In this document: piece by piece, positions 1 through 6,333 of the stretch
How positions within the stretch are numbered: position 1 is the stretch's first letter
How the letters are laid out: every line of letters starts with the position of its first letter
NCBI GenBank assembly: GCA_947174975.1
Contig: CAMWLA010000068.1
Span: forward strand, 1-6,479
Length of the DNA: 6,479 nt
Reading direction: 5' to 3'
DNA from: an uncultured Clostridia bacterium
GTDB taxonomy: Bacteria; Bacillota; Clostridia; Christensenellales; Borkfalkiaceae
Notes under the pieces: generated by a model
Told to the model about the DNA's origin: nothing
What the model saw: only the letters and a program-made list of their open reading frames with translations
The model's database searches: none
Program-made: the position numbers and the translations under genes

Positions 1-467
1 GATCATTATTTTATAGCTTTGGGGTTATTATCTTAACATTAATTGTTATTGTAACTACAGTATTCTGTATATATTTTGCAGCTACAACATCTGTAGAAGA
101 AAATCATACGGTAGTAGTTTTATATTATTTAATTCCTTTTTTCGTTGCAAGCAGTATTTTTTTTGTATGTTATGCCGGATTCTTTTTAATCCAATATACT
201 ATAATTTCAGATTTAGGTATAACAGTCAGAGCGCCTTTTAGAACAATACGCAAAATAAAATGGGAAGAAATAAAAGAGGTAAGAGAAGAAAAATTTTATA
301 TTAGCGTTGATGGCGCATTTCAAACTGGTTGGATAATATTTGATGACGGAATTGATAGACCAATGAGGAATGGACTTGTAAGAAAAAATACTTATATAGT
401 AGTTCCGAATAAAAAACGAAACAAAAAAATAATAAGAATGTTTTATGATGGTGACATACAAGGTTAA
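1..467 (+). CDS. Membrane protein with C-terminal PH-like domain (5' partial)
   Basis: This is the 3' end of a gene whose start lies before the window. The frame beginning at base 3 is open for 154 codons to a TAA at 465-467. The visible protein has two strongly hydrophobic segments, at about residues 4-28 and 37-62, separated by a short polar stretch (TSVEENH). A soluble part of roughly 90 residues follows. It begins ISDLGITVRAPFRTIRKIKWEEIKEV and continues with alternating strands to a basic end rich in K, R and N. The order of two helices, then 'GI.v......ikWeeI..v', is typical of small bacterial membrane proteins with a PH-like (bPH/YcxB/YdbT-type) domain. That family call is inferred from pattern and no function can be assigned. 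The coding sequence is clearly more AT-rich than fakA and recG. A bidirectional terminator follows directly. The long open frame, coherent topology and terminator make the gene credible; the family is less certain. Confidence 0.75.
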   Translation, partial: SLFYSFGVIILTLIVIVTTVFCIYFAATTSVEENHTVVVLYYLIPFFVASSIFFVCYAGFFLIQYTIISDLGITVRAPFRTIRKIKWEEIKEVREEKFYISVDGAFQTGWIIFDDGIDRPMRNGLVRKNTYIVVPNKKRNKKIIRMFYDGDIQG

Positions 468-504
468 AAAAATACGGCGGAAATAAATTCCGCCGTTATT
501 TTTT
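465..504. terminator. Bidirectional intrinsic terminator between two convergent genes
   Basis: A perfect 9-bp stem (ACGGCGGAA at 474-482, TTCCGCCGT at 488-496) closes a 5-nt loop. On the plus strand it is followed by TATTTTTTG. On the minus strand it is followed by ATTTTTTT, the complement of the seven A bases at 466-472. It can therefore end both the partial membrane-protein gene, whose stop codon it abuts, and rpmB, which ends 18 bp from the stem. Confidence 0.9.
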
Positions 505-514
505 GTTGTTAATA

Positions 515-697
515 CTAAGCGCGTTCAACCGTTTTAAGGCATCTCGTGCAGACGTATCCGGTCAACGTTTTACCGTTTGATACGTAGCTTACTTTCTGAA
601 CGTTTGCTTTAAACGTTCTTCTCGTTCTTCTCTTTGAGTGGCTGACATTGTTGCCCGACGTCTGTCCTTTTCCGCATACAGTGCATACTCTTGACAT
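515..697 (-). CDS. rpmB: 50S ribosomal protein L28
   Basis: A 60-residue basic protein matching bacterial L28 over its whole length. It has the N-terminal signature (MSRVCTVCGKGQTSGNNVSH), the central SKRRTRRTFKANVQ segment that contacts rRNA, and the C-terminal CTRCLKTVERA. Cys5/Cys8 and Cys50/Cys53 form two CxxC pairs, so this is the zinc-ribbon (C+) form rather than the cysteine-free paralogue some bacteria use under zinc limitation. The length is normal for the family. The start is fixed by a strong GGAGGTG Shine-Dalgarno (complement of 704-710), with 8 nt between GGAGG and ATG. The gene is divergent from yloU, as I recall for Bacillus, and has its own promoter and terminator, so it is probably monocistronic. 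Confidence 0.97.
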   Translation of the reverse strand: MSRVCTVCGKGQTSGNNVSHSKRRTRRTFKANVQKVSYVSNGKTLTGYVCTRCLKTVERA

Positions 698-757
698 ATT
701 CTACACCTCCGTGTTTATCGCTGAAAATAAAGCCGTTTACACTAAACGACATTAGTT

Positions 758-786
758 ACTATATCACGCCCGCAAAAAAAAATCAA
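758..786 (-). promoter_or_regulatory. Predicted sigma-A promoter of rpmB
   Basis: Read on the minus strand, TTGATT (786-781) and TATAGT (763-758) are separated by exactly 17 nt, giving four of six and five of six matches to the sigma-A consensus. Transcription would start near 751, about 55 nt before the rpmB start codon. The spacer begins with a run of T (complement of A774-A780). T7-CG-T7 tracts lie 25-40 bp upstream of the -35 and could act as bent DNA or an UP-like element; that role is inferred. Confidence 0.6.
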
Positions 787-857
787 TCAAAAACGGCTGT
801 GTTAGTTTAATTTTTTTCGTTTTTTTCAAAATAATTTCGAGGGAACGCGAAATATTC

Positions 858-886
858 TTGCAAAATGTCTGTAAATGTAATAGAAT
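858..886 (+). promoter_or_regulatory. Predicted sigma-A promoter of the yloU-fakA-recG run
   Basis: TTGCAA (858-863) and TAGAAT (881-886) are spaced by 17 nt, giving four of six and five of six consensus matches. The expected start near 893 would leave a leader of only about 16 nt before the yloU ATG at 909. That leader still contains the purine-rich GGATAGG (894-900). A 7-bp inverted repeat (851-857 and 883-889) brackets the -35 and overlaps the -10, so an operator is possible. Confidence 0.6.
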
Positions 887-908
887 ATTATGCGGATAGG
901 TTTTATAT

Positions 909-1259
909 ATGTCTGTTAATACAAGCAACGTTTACGGTAAAATTTCAATATCCGATTTAGCTATCGCAAAGGTAACTAAAAGCGCCACCCTCGAGTGCTA
1001 CGGCATCGTGGATACCGTTTCGCGCCGTTTTAGGGACACTTTTGCCGAGGTTTTCAGAAAGAAATCCGCGGGCAGAGGCGTCAAGGTAGTAACGTCGGGC
1101 GACAGAATTTATATCGACGTATTCGTTGTAATCAAGTACGGCGTTTCCATTAACGCCGTTGCAGAATCGCTTAAAGAAAGCGTAAAATACAAAGTTGAAA
1201 AATTCACGGGTATGATAGTAGATACCGTCAACGTGAATATAATAGGGGTTAAATTATAA
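909..1259 (+). CDS. yloU: Asp23/Gls24 family envelope-stress-type protein (YloU-like)
   Basis: A 116-residue protein with the Asp23/Gls24 (DUF322) pattern. The N-terminal VYGKISISDLAIAKVTKSA is the usual 'G.I.Is..via.ia..a' opening, followed by the CYGIVDT turn. The C-terminal half has GRGVKVVTSGDRIYIDV, then VIKYGVSINAVAESLKESV, and ends TGMIVDTVNVNIIGVKL, the conserved 'tG..V..VnV.V.gv' finish. The length is close to B. subtilis YloU, about 120 residues. There is no signal peptide or membrane helix. Family members are cytosolic and some associate with the membrane through partners; the biochemical role of YloU is not established. An in-frame TAG at 897-899 makes ATG 909 the first possible start in this frame, preceded by a modest GGATAGG ribosome site. 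The position between divergent rpmB and fakA is the conserved Bacillota order and supports the identity more strongly than the sequence alone. Confidence 0.9.
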   Translation: MSVNTSNVYGKISISDLAIAKVTKSATLECYGIVDTVSRRFRDTFAEVFRKKSAGRGVKVVTSGDRIYIDVFVVIKYGVSINAVAESLKESVKYKVEKFTGMIVDTVNVNIIGVKL

Positions 1260-1281
1260 GCCGTACTTTTAGCGTACGGCT
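1259..1281 (+). terminator. Small hairpin overlapping the yloU stop; weak terminator or attenuator
   Basis: An 8-bp perfect stem (AGCCGTAC at 1259-1266, GTACGGCT at 1274-1281) closes a 7-nt loop and starts at the last base of the yloU stop codon. It is followed by ATATTTCGTTATATTTT, an interrupted U tract, so complete termination is unlikely. It could reduce read-through into fakA or protect the 3' end of a yloU-only transcript. No separate fakA promoter is obvious in the remaining 44 nt. Confidence 0.45.
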
Positions 1282-1325
1282 ATATTTCGTTATATTTTGA
1301 ATTACCTCTCAGACGAAGGAGTAAT

Positions 1326-2978
1326 ATGCAGAAATTAATAAACAGCACCGAATTCCGCAAAATGGTTGCAAGCGGTGCAAGAATGCTTGAAATTAATAGG
1401 GCCAAGGTTGACTCTCTTAACGTGTTCCCCGTACCAGACGGCGATACTGGTACGAATATGTCGCTTACCATGCAGTCGGCAATTAAGGAAATGAACGCAT
1501 GCTCGTCAAACCGCTTCCAAGAGATTTGCGACGCAATTTCAAAGGGCGCATTGAAGGGCGCACGCGGAAATTCGGGCGTTATTTCATCGCAGATTTTCAG
1601 AGGAATCTGCTCCGTTTTAAAGGATACCAAGGACAGCTTCGATACCAAAACCTTTGCAAAGGCAATGGAAGCGGGCACCAAGGTTGCATATAACGCGGTA
1701 TCCATTCCCAAGGAAGGAACCATTCTTACCGTCGTAAGGCTTATGAGCGAATCCGCCGGCAAGCTTGCGCAGAAAAATAAGGATTTCGTTGATTTCTTCA
1801 ACGCGTTAATAGAAGTGGGCGACGAAGCGCTTGCAAAGACGCCCGAGCTGCTTCCCGTACTTAAAAAAGCGGGCGTTGTCGACAGCGGCGGCGTGGGCTT
1901 AATGACTATAATGCGCGGCTTTTTAAGCGCACTTACGGGCGAGGAAATCGACGCCGACTCTATCCCCACCGAAGCGGGTGAAAGCAAGAGTGACGACGAT
2001 ATGTTCGGCGACAACTCCGATATCATTAACCTCGATTTGGGCGATATCGAGTTTGCTTACTGCACCGAATTTTTCATTATCCATATGAAGCAGATGACTA
2101 CCCTTGCCGATATCGACAAGCTCAAGGAAAAGCTTATGAGTATAGGCGACTCGGTAATCTGTATCGGCGATTTGGAGATGGTCAAGGTTCACGTTCACAC
2201 CAACACTCCCGGTATTGCGTTAACTTACGCTTTGGAGCTTGGCGAGCTTGACAGACTTAAAATCGAAAACATGCTCGAAGAGAACCGCGCGCTTAAAGCT
2301 AAGCTTGAAGCGGAAAAGAAAGAGATGGGCATGCTTGCGATCTGTGCGGGCGACGGAATTGAAGAGATTTTCAAGGACTTGATGTGCGATAGGGTAATGA
2401 AGGGCGGTCAGACGATGAACCCTTCGGCACAGGACATTGCGGACGCGGTGCAGAAAATCAACGCCGCAAACGTGTTCGTGTTCCCCAACAACTCAAACGT
2501 AATTCTTGCTGCTGAGCAAGCAAAGGCGCTTGTCAATAACCGCACCATTCACGTTATTCCCACGAAGAACGTTCCACAAGGCTTTTCGGCTGCGCTTGCG
2601 TTCGACCCCGAAGCTTCCGTACCCGAAAACAAGACGAATATGACGCACGCTATTGATAACGTTGCGTCGGGTATGGTAACCCACGCCGTAAGAGATACGA
2701 CGATGAACGGCTTTAAATTAAAGGTCGGCGATATGATAGGTCTTGACAACAAGCGCATACTTGCAAAGGGCGATAACGTTGCGGACTGCACGCTTGCACT
2801 TTTAAAAGCGCTGAAAAAGAGCGACCACGAAATGATTACTCTCTACTACGGCGAAGACGTCAAGGAAGAGGAAGCAAACGAGCTTCAGGCAAGAGTTCAA
2901 GAGGAATTCCCCGACTGTGACGTGGACTGCTTGTATGGCGGGCAACCGGTTTATTATTATTTAGTATCGTTAGAGTAA
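1326..2978 (+). CDS. fakA: Fatty acid kinase subunit FakA (DAK-family, YloV)
   Basis: A 550-residue protein with the full FakA/YloV architecture; B. subtilis YloV is about the same length. FakA is the cytosolic ATP-binding subunit that phosphorylates fatty acids held by FakB, giving acyl-phosphate for phospholipid synthesis. Residues 1 to about 205 are the DhaL-like kinase domain. It has NVFPVPDGDTGTNM at 32-45 with the metal-binding aspartates (Asp38, Asp40), GARGNSGVISSQIF at 78-91, and DSGGVGL at 186-192. A variable acidic linker follows (about 215-240). The middle domain has Cys246 and the His289-x-His291 pair, which match by spacing the zinc ligands known from Staphylococcus aureus FakA. 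The C-terminal domain has KGGQTMNPS at 359-367, FPNNSN at 386-391, IPTKNVPQGF at 411-420, and the family's typical ending GGQPVYYYLVSLE. AAGGAG at 1316-1321 sets the start. No fakB is in the window. All expected catalytic residues I can check are present. Confidence 0.93.
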   Translation: MQKLINSTEFRKMVASGARMLEINRAKVDSLNVFPVPDGDTGTNMSLTMQSAIKEMNACSSNRFQEICDAISKGALKGARGNSGVISSQIFRGICSVLKDTKDSFDTKTFAKAMEAGTKVAYNAVSIPKEGTILTVVRLMSESAGKLAQKNKDFVDFFNALIEVGDEALAKTPELLPVLKKAGVVDSGGVGLMTIMRGFLSALTGEEIDADSIPTEAGESKSDDDMFGDNSDIINLDLGDIEFAYCTEFFIIHMKQMTTLADIDKLKEKLMSIGDSVICIGDLEMVKVHVHTNTPGIALTYALELGELDRLKIENMLEENRALKAKLEAEKKEMGMLAICAGDGIEEIFKDLMCDRVMKGGQTMNPSAQDIADAVQKINAANVFVFPNNSNVILAAEQAKALVNNRTIHVIPTKNVPQGFSAALAFDPEASVPENKTNMTHAIDNVASGMVTHAVRDTTMNGFKLKVGDMIGLDNKRILAKGDNVADCTLALLKALKKSDHEMITLYYGEDVKEEEANELQARVQEEFPDCDVDCLYGGQPVYYYLVSLE

Positions 2979-2995
2979 CACAATTTTGAAAAATC

Positions 2996-3017
2996 AAGGA
3001 AGACGCAAGTCTTCCTT
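2996..3017 (+). promoter_or_regulatory. GCAA-tetraloop hairpin in the fakA-recG gap
   Basis: A perfect 9-bp stem (AAGGAAGAC at 2996-3004, GTCTTCCTT at 3009-3017) is capped by a GNRA-type GCAA loop. It is followed by TAAATTTAATT and then the recG ATG 11 nt after the stem. The tail is not a good U tract, so this is at best a weak terminator. It contains the only AAGGA-like sequence in the gap, buried in the stem and 28 nt from the start codon. Confidence 0.5.
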
Positions 3018-3028
3018 TAAATTTAATT

Positions 3029-5035
3029 ATGCAATTAACTGAATTAAGGTTCATTTCCGAAAAGCGGGAAAAGGACTTCAATAAACTTAATATATATACG
3101 GTGACAGAGCTTGTAAAACACTTTCCGCGCGACTACCTCGATTTAACGCACGTATCGCTGTTGCGCGACGCGTATCACAACGACGTTATGCTGACGCTTT
3201 GTGAAGTTTTGAGTGTTGAGCTTAACCGTTACGCCCGCAGACCTTACGTCAAGGCTATGTGTATGCAAGGCGGGTATATGTTCACCGCGATTTGGTTTAA
3301 TCAGCCGTACGTCGCAACGAAGCTGAAAAGGGGGGAGTATCTCTTCTACGGCAGAGTGCAGAATAAGTACGGTATGGGCTATTCTATGATTAACCCCTCT
3401 TTCGAGCCGGCGGACGAAGCCAAAAGGCTGAAAGGGTTAATTCCCGTCTATTCGCTTTCGGGTACTTTGACGCAAGGCGTAGTGAGAACGGCAATAAAAC
3501 AAGCTCTTTCGAAAATCGTCTTTAACAGCGCTATTCCCGAGCAGTTACAAAAAAAATATTCCTTAATGTCTCTTAAGGACGCGTATAAAAAAGTGCATTG
3601 TCCGGAAAATTCCGCGGACGTAAAAAACGGTTCGGAGCGCATTGCCTTGGAAGAATACTTCTTGCTTATTTCGGCTTTCAAGGTAATCAAGGGCGGGCGC
3701 GACGACGCGCGTTTGAACCATTATTCCGTTACGCGTGAGCAGTTGCAAGAGTTTATTTCGCGCTTTCCGTTCGAGTTCACCCAAGGGCAGAAAAACGCGG
3801 TTGAAGAGGTGTTCAAAAATGTGACCTCACCGCACAAAATGAATCTTTTACTGCAAGGCGACGTCGGAAGCGGAAAAACCGCAGTCGCGCTTGCGGGAAT
3901 TTATATGGCGGTAAAGTCGGGCTATCAAGCGGCGATGATTGCACCTACCGAAGTGCTTGCGCGGCAGAATGCGGCTTTAATCGAAAAGTACTTCCCCGAT
4001 TTTAAATCGTGCGCGCTCACGGGTTCAACCCCGACAGCCGAAAAGAGGGAACTCAAAAAGGGCATTTCTTCGGGTGAAATAAGTATCGTCTGCGGAACGC
4101 ACGCGGTTATACAAAACGACGTCGCGTTCAGAAATCTTGCCTTTACCGTGTGCGACGAACAGCACCGCTTCGGCGTGGCTCAGCGCGCTTCGCTTTCGGA
4201 TAAGGGCGAGGGGTGCGACGTACTCATTATGTCGGCAACGCCGATACCGCGTACGCTTTCGCTCATTTTCTACGGTGATCTGGATATCGTAACTATTAAG
4301 GACAAGCCCGCCGCCCGCCGCGAAATTCTCACGTCGATTATTCCCGAACGCAAGATGGCGGATATGTATAAATACGTTGCCGAGCAAGCAAAGATAGGGA
4401 ATCAGACCTATTTCGTATGCCCCAAAATAGAGGGCGACGACGAGGGAACGGTGGCGTCCGTTACCGAGCTGTACGAGGAATTGAAAACTAAAATGCCGTC
4501 GGTGCGAATTGCTTTATTGCACGGTAAAATGAAGGATAAAGACAAGAACGCGATAATGTCTGCGTTCAAGGCAAAGGAATACGACTGCCTTGTTTCAACT
4601 ACCGTAATCGAGGTCGGCGTGGACGTTCCCGACGCAACCGTTATGATAATCTACAATGCGGAAAGGTTCGGACTTTCCCAGCTGCATCAGCTTCGCGGCA
4701 GAGTCGGCAGAGGCGACAAGCAGAGCTACTGTTTCTTGCTTGCGGGTACGGATACGGAAGAGGCGCGCGCTCGGCTTACCGTTATAAAGACGAATACCGA
4801 CGGCTTTAAAATTGCCGAAGAAGATCTGAAGATTCGCGGCGGCGGCGACTTTATGGGCACCCGCCAAAGCGGAAAAATGCTGGGCGATATCAGAAATCTC
4901 AAATTCCCCGTCGAAGTAATATTCACGGCAAAGGCAATTTCGGACGAAGCTTTTTCGGGCTTATTCGATACGCGCAAGCTTTCCTCGATAGCTTCCGCAA
5001 AATACGAAGAACTCAAAAACATAACTTTAAATTAA
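3029..5035 (+). CDS. recG: ATP-dependent DNA helicase RecG
   Basis: A 668-residue superfamily 2 double-stranded DNA translocase that reverses stalled replication forks and processes branched recombination intermediates. E. coli RecG is 693 and B. subtilis about 682 residues. The N-terminal helical and wedge (OB-fold) part covers about 1-230, with the family's opening LRFISEKREKDFNKLNIYTV and HFPRDYLDL. The motor has Walker A GDVGSGKT (277-284), APTEVLARQ (305-313), TGSTPTAEKRE (331-341), GTHAVIQ (356-362), the RecG-type Walker B box DEQH (376-379) within DEQHRFGVAQR, and SATPIPRTL (402-410). The second RecA-like domain has STTVIEVGVDVP (523-534) and motif VI QLRGRVGR (554-561). The translocation motif region GGGDFMGTRQSG (604-615) is intact, with Gly where many homologues have Pro in RGPGD. 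The start is supported by alignment of the N terminus with the family, although no Shine-Dalgarno lies near it. The usual sdaAB-sdaAA pair is absent upstream. Confidence 0.96.
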   Translation: MQLTELRFISEKREKDFNKLNIYTVTELVKHFPRDYLDLTHVSLLRDAYHNDVMLTLCEVLSVELNRYARRPYVKAMCMQGGYMFTAIWFNQPYVATKLKRGEYLFYGRVQNKYGMGYSMINPSFEPADEAKRLKGLIPVYSLSGTLTQGVVRTAIKQALSKIVFNSAIPEQLQKKYSLMSLKDAYKKVHCPENSADVKNGSERIALEEYFLLISAFKVIKGGRDDARLNHYSVTREQLQEFISRFPFEFTQGQKNAVEEVFKNVTSPHKMNLLLQGDVGSGKTAVALAGIYMAVKSGYQAAMIAPTEVLARQNAALIEKYFPDFKSCALTGSTPTAEKRELKKGISSGEISIVCGTHAVIQNDVAFRNLAFTVCDEQHRFGVAQRASLSDKGEGCDVLIMSATPIPRTLSLIFYGDLDIVTIKDKPAARREILTSIIPERKMADMYKYVAEQAKIGNQTYFVCPKIEGDDEGTVASVTELYEELKTKMPSVRIALLHGKMKDKDKNAIMSAFKAKEYDCLVSTTVIEVGVDVPDATVMIIYNAERFGLSQLHQLRGRVGRGDKQSYCFLLAGTDTEEARARLTVIKTNTDGFKIAEEDLKIRGGGDFMGTRQSGKMLGDIRNLKFPVEVIFTAKAISDEAFSGLFDTRKLSSIASAKYEELKNITLN

Positions 5036-5100
5036 AAATTTTATAGGTTTACCGAACAAATTCCCTTTTACGGTGTATATATAAATGGAGGGCTAAATTT

Positions 5101-6153
5101 ATGAAATTAATTAAAAAATCGGTTGTAGCCATTATTGCGGTTTTCGCCTTGCTTTTAAGTTTTGCTTTATGTGCTTGTACTGACGAAAGTGAAGTAAACA
5201 TAATCGAAAACGGAAGAAATGAATCGTACGTTTCGCGGTATAACGTTTCCGACGTTACGTGTATTTACCCTCATTGGGGTGTGGACTTGATTTGCGAATT
5301 TGAAAACGCTACGGTTGAAATGAGCAATTATTCCGATAAGGCAATGATAGTATTTTATAAAGACGATAAGATACAGAATTGCGAAAATTTTTCCTATTAT
5401 AAAGGCGGAGAAGCGGATGACTACGGAAAATATTTTAAAGCGTTGCACAAGGATTTGCCCTTAAAATATGAAGGAAGACAGTATTTTTATTGGATGCCCG
5501 TTAACGGTTGGTCATCTGAAAACGAGGTGATTGACGATTATATTACTTTTACGGCGAAAGTAGGCAAAAATATAGTCGGCTACGCCGTATTATACGTTCA
5601 TGCCGTCGGCGAAAACGGAAACGGCACCGTTCTTGCCGATATGGAGTTTCCCAAAATAGACGGCGAATATCAGAAAGTAAGCCCAAAAACAGTCGATAAG
5701 AAAATAAAAGAGGTTATAGAAGAACACGAAAATTTAGTTAAAGATAGGGGCGATGAAGCTGGCGTTTTTTATACGGTAACCGAAGCGTATGAAAAAGGTT
5801 TTCTCAACCTTGAACAAATAAAGAGTATTGCATATTATCAAAACGGCGGTACGGCAATGAATGAAGAAACTATGGGTGAGAATTATTCGCCGTTGTCTAT
5901 TGAATATCCGAGCGAGGAAACAGAAAAAGCGATAAAAAATTCTTTTTACAATTCCGATCTTTGGAAGCCGTATGAAAATTATTATACGGTGTATGATATC
6001 TACAATATGTATTTAGGAGTATGTGGCAATACAATTGCATTGCATATTGGCGTTAGGGGTGAAAGTTCCAACGATATAGTTTGGGAAGAAAAAATCGAAG
6101 GTATAACACTTAATTATAGCAACGGATCAAGAATTTTAGTTTTTGTAAAATAA
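5101..6153 (+). CDS. Putative lipoprotein of unknown function
   Basis: A 350-residue predicted lipoprotein. The N terminus is a lipoprotein signal: Met-Lys-Leu-Ile-Lys-Lys, a hydrophobic core (about 7-23) and a lipobox Leu-Cys-Ala-Cys with Cys26 as the likely lipidated residue. Cys24 is possible but has a poor -1 residue. Processing by Lgt and Lsp would anchor it to the outer face of the membrane. Residues 45-190 are rich in beta-strand and aromatic patterns with NG, GW and ENGNG turns and look like one or two extracytoplasmic beta-sandwiches; this is inferred. Residues 195-215 are a charged helix. FYTVTEAYEKGFLNLEQIKSIAYYQNGG spans 223-250, a helix-turn-helix-like motif I recall from uncharacterised clostridial proteins. 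The C terminus (290-350) ends in hydrophobic strands. I see no catalytic motif. GGAGGG at 5087-5092 with 8 nt spacing fixes the start. The gene is more AT-rich than recG and is not part of the conserved core. Confidence 0.8.
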   Translation: MKLIKKSVVAIIAVFALLLSFALCACTDESEVNIIENGRNESYVSRYNVSDVTCIYPHWGVDLICEFENATVEMSNYSDKAMIVFYKDDKIQNCENFSYYKGGEADDYGKYFKALHKDLPLKYEGRQYFYWMPVNGWSSENEVIDDYITFTAKVGKNIVGYAVLYVHAVGENGNGTVLADMEFPKIDGEYQKVSPKTVDKKIKEVIEEHENLVKDRGDEAGVFYTVTEAYEKGFLNLEQIKSIAYYQNGGTAMNEETMGENYSPLSIEYPSEETEKAIKNSFYNSDLWKPYENYYTVYDIYNMYLGVCGNTIALHIGVRGESSNDIVWEEKIEGITLNYSNGSRILVFVK

Positions 6154-6165
6154 TAGATTAACAGA

Positions 6166-6200
6166 GCGGACGGTTGATACCGTCCGCATTTTTGTTTTTG
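6166..6200 (+). terminator. Strong intrinsic terminator of the lipoprotein gene
   Basis: A 9-bp GC-rich stem (GCGGACGGT at 6166-6174, ACCGTCCGC at 6179-6187) with a TGAT loop is followed by ATTTTTGTTTTTG. It starts 12 nt after the lipoprotein stop codon and insulates the promoter immediately downstream. Confidence 0.92.
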
Positions 6201-6219
6201 AAAAGTTACGTTAAAATAA

Positions 6220-6248
6220 TTGACAAGCCTACCAAGTTTTGTTAAAAT
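6220..6248 (+). promoter_or_regulatory. Near-consensus extended -10 promoter
   Basis: A perfect TTGACA (6220-6225), a 17-nt spacer and TAAAAT (6243-6248) form the best promoter in the window. TGT at 6240-6242 gives the extended -10 (TGn) element. Transcription should start near 6255. There is no start codon with a convincing ribosome site in the next 220 nt, so the promoter drives a long leader or a non-coding RNA. Such strength is typical of ribosomal-protein, RNA polymerase or stable-RNA operons. Confidence 0.85.
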
Positions 6249-6265
6249 AGCAGTTGCTACGCTGG

Positions 6266-6281
6266 AATACTATGTAGTATT
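6266..6281. repeat. Palindrome just downstream of the strong promoter
   Basis: AATACTA and TAGTATT are perfect 7-bp inverted arms around a central TG. The element lies about 11-26 nt after the predicted transcription start. It could be a repressor site in DNA or, as RNA, a short hairpin with a 4- or 6-nt loop at the leader's 5' end. The sequence alone does not decide between these. Confidence 0.55.
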
Positions 6282-6333
6282 ATGCAATTTGACCGCACGG
6301 TTTTATTACATAATTATATAAATATTATCAAAT

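Noticed and set aside
213..461. 82-codon minus-strand ORF rich in Tyr, Phe, Ser and Ile
   Set aside because: It is opposite the better supported edge gene, has AT-driven low complexity, and would read through the convergent terminator region in an unlikely layout.
604..615. A search for CRISPR-like or tandem repeats across the window, including the rpmB region
   Set aside because: No direct repeats of useful length with regular spacing were found; short recurrences such as CTTCTCGTTCTTCTC in rpmB are explained by Arg-rich coding.
834..853. ATTTCG/CGAAAT inverted repeat upstream of the yloU promoter
   Set aside because: The arms are only 6 bp with an 8-nt loop, and such pairs are common by chance in this AT-rich stretch.
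1280..2026. 248-codon minus-strand ORF opposite fakA
   Set aside because: It lies fully antisense to a clearly recognised gene. The protein is low-complexity and rich in Ser, Ala and Pro, as expected from the reverse complement of fakA codons, and no ribosome site precedes it.
4025..4387. Minus-strand ORFs opposite recG (also at 4595-4867 and 4726-5022)
   Set aside because: They are antisense shadows of conserved RecG motifs, with no ribosome sites and no coherent domain pattern.
5048..5085. Promoter for the lipoprotein gene (TTTACC ... TATATA)
   Set aside because: The spacing is 22 nt or more, and a start site from the TATATA element would fall in or next to the ribosome site at 5087-5092.
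6266..6281. FapR-type operator (fatty acid synthesis repressor)
   Set aside because: The half-sites AATACTA/TAGTATT do not match the TTAGTAC-type FapR half-site and no fatty-acid synthesis gene follows in the window.
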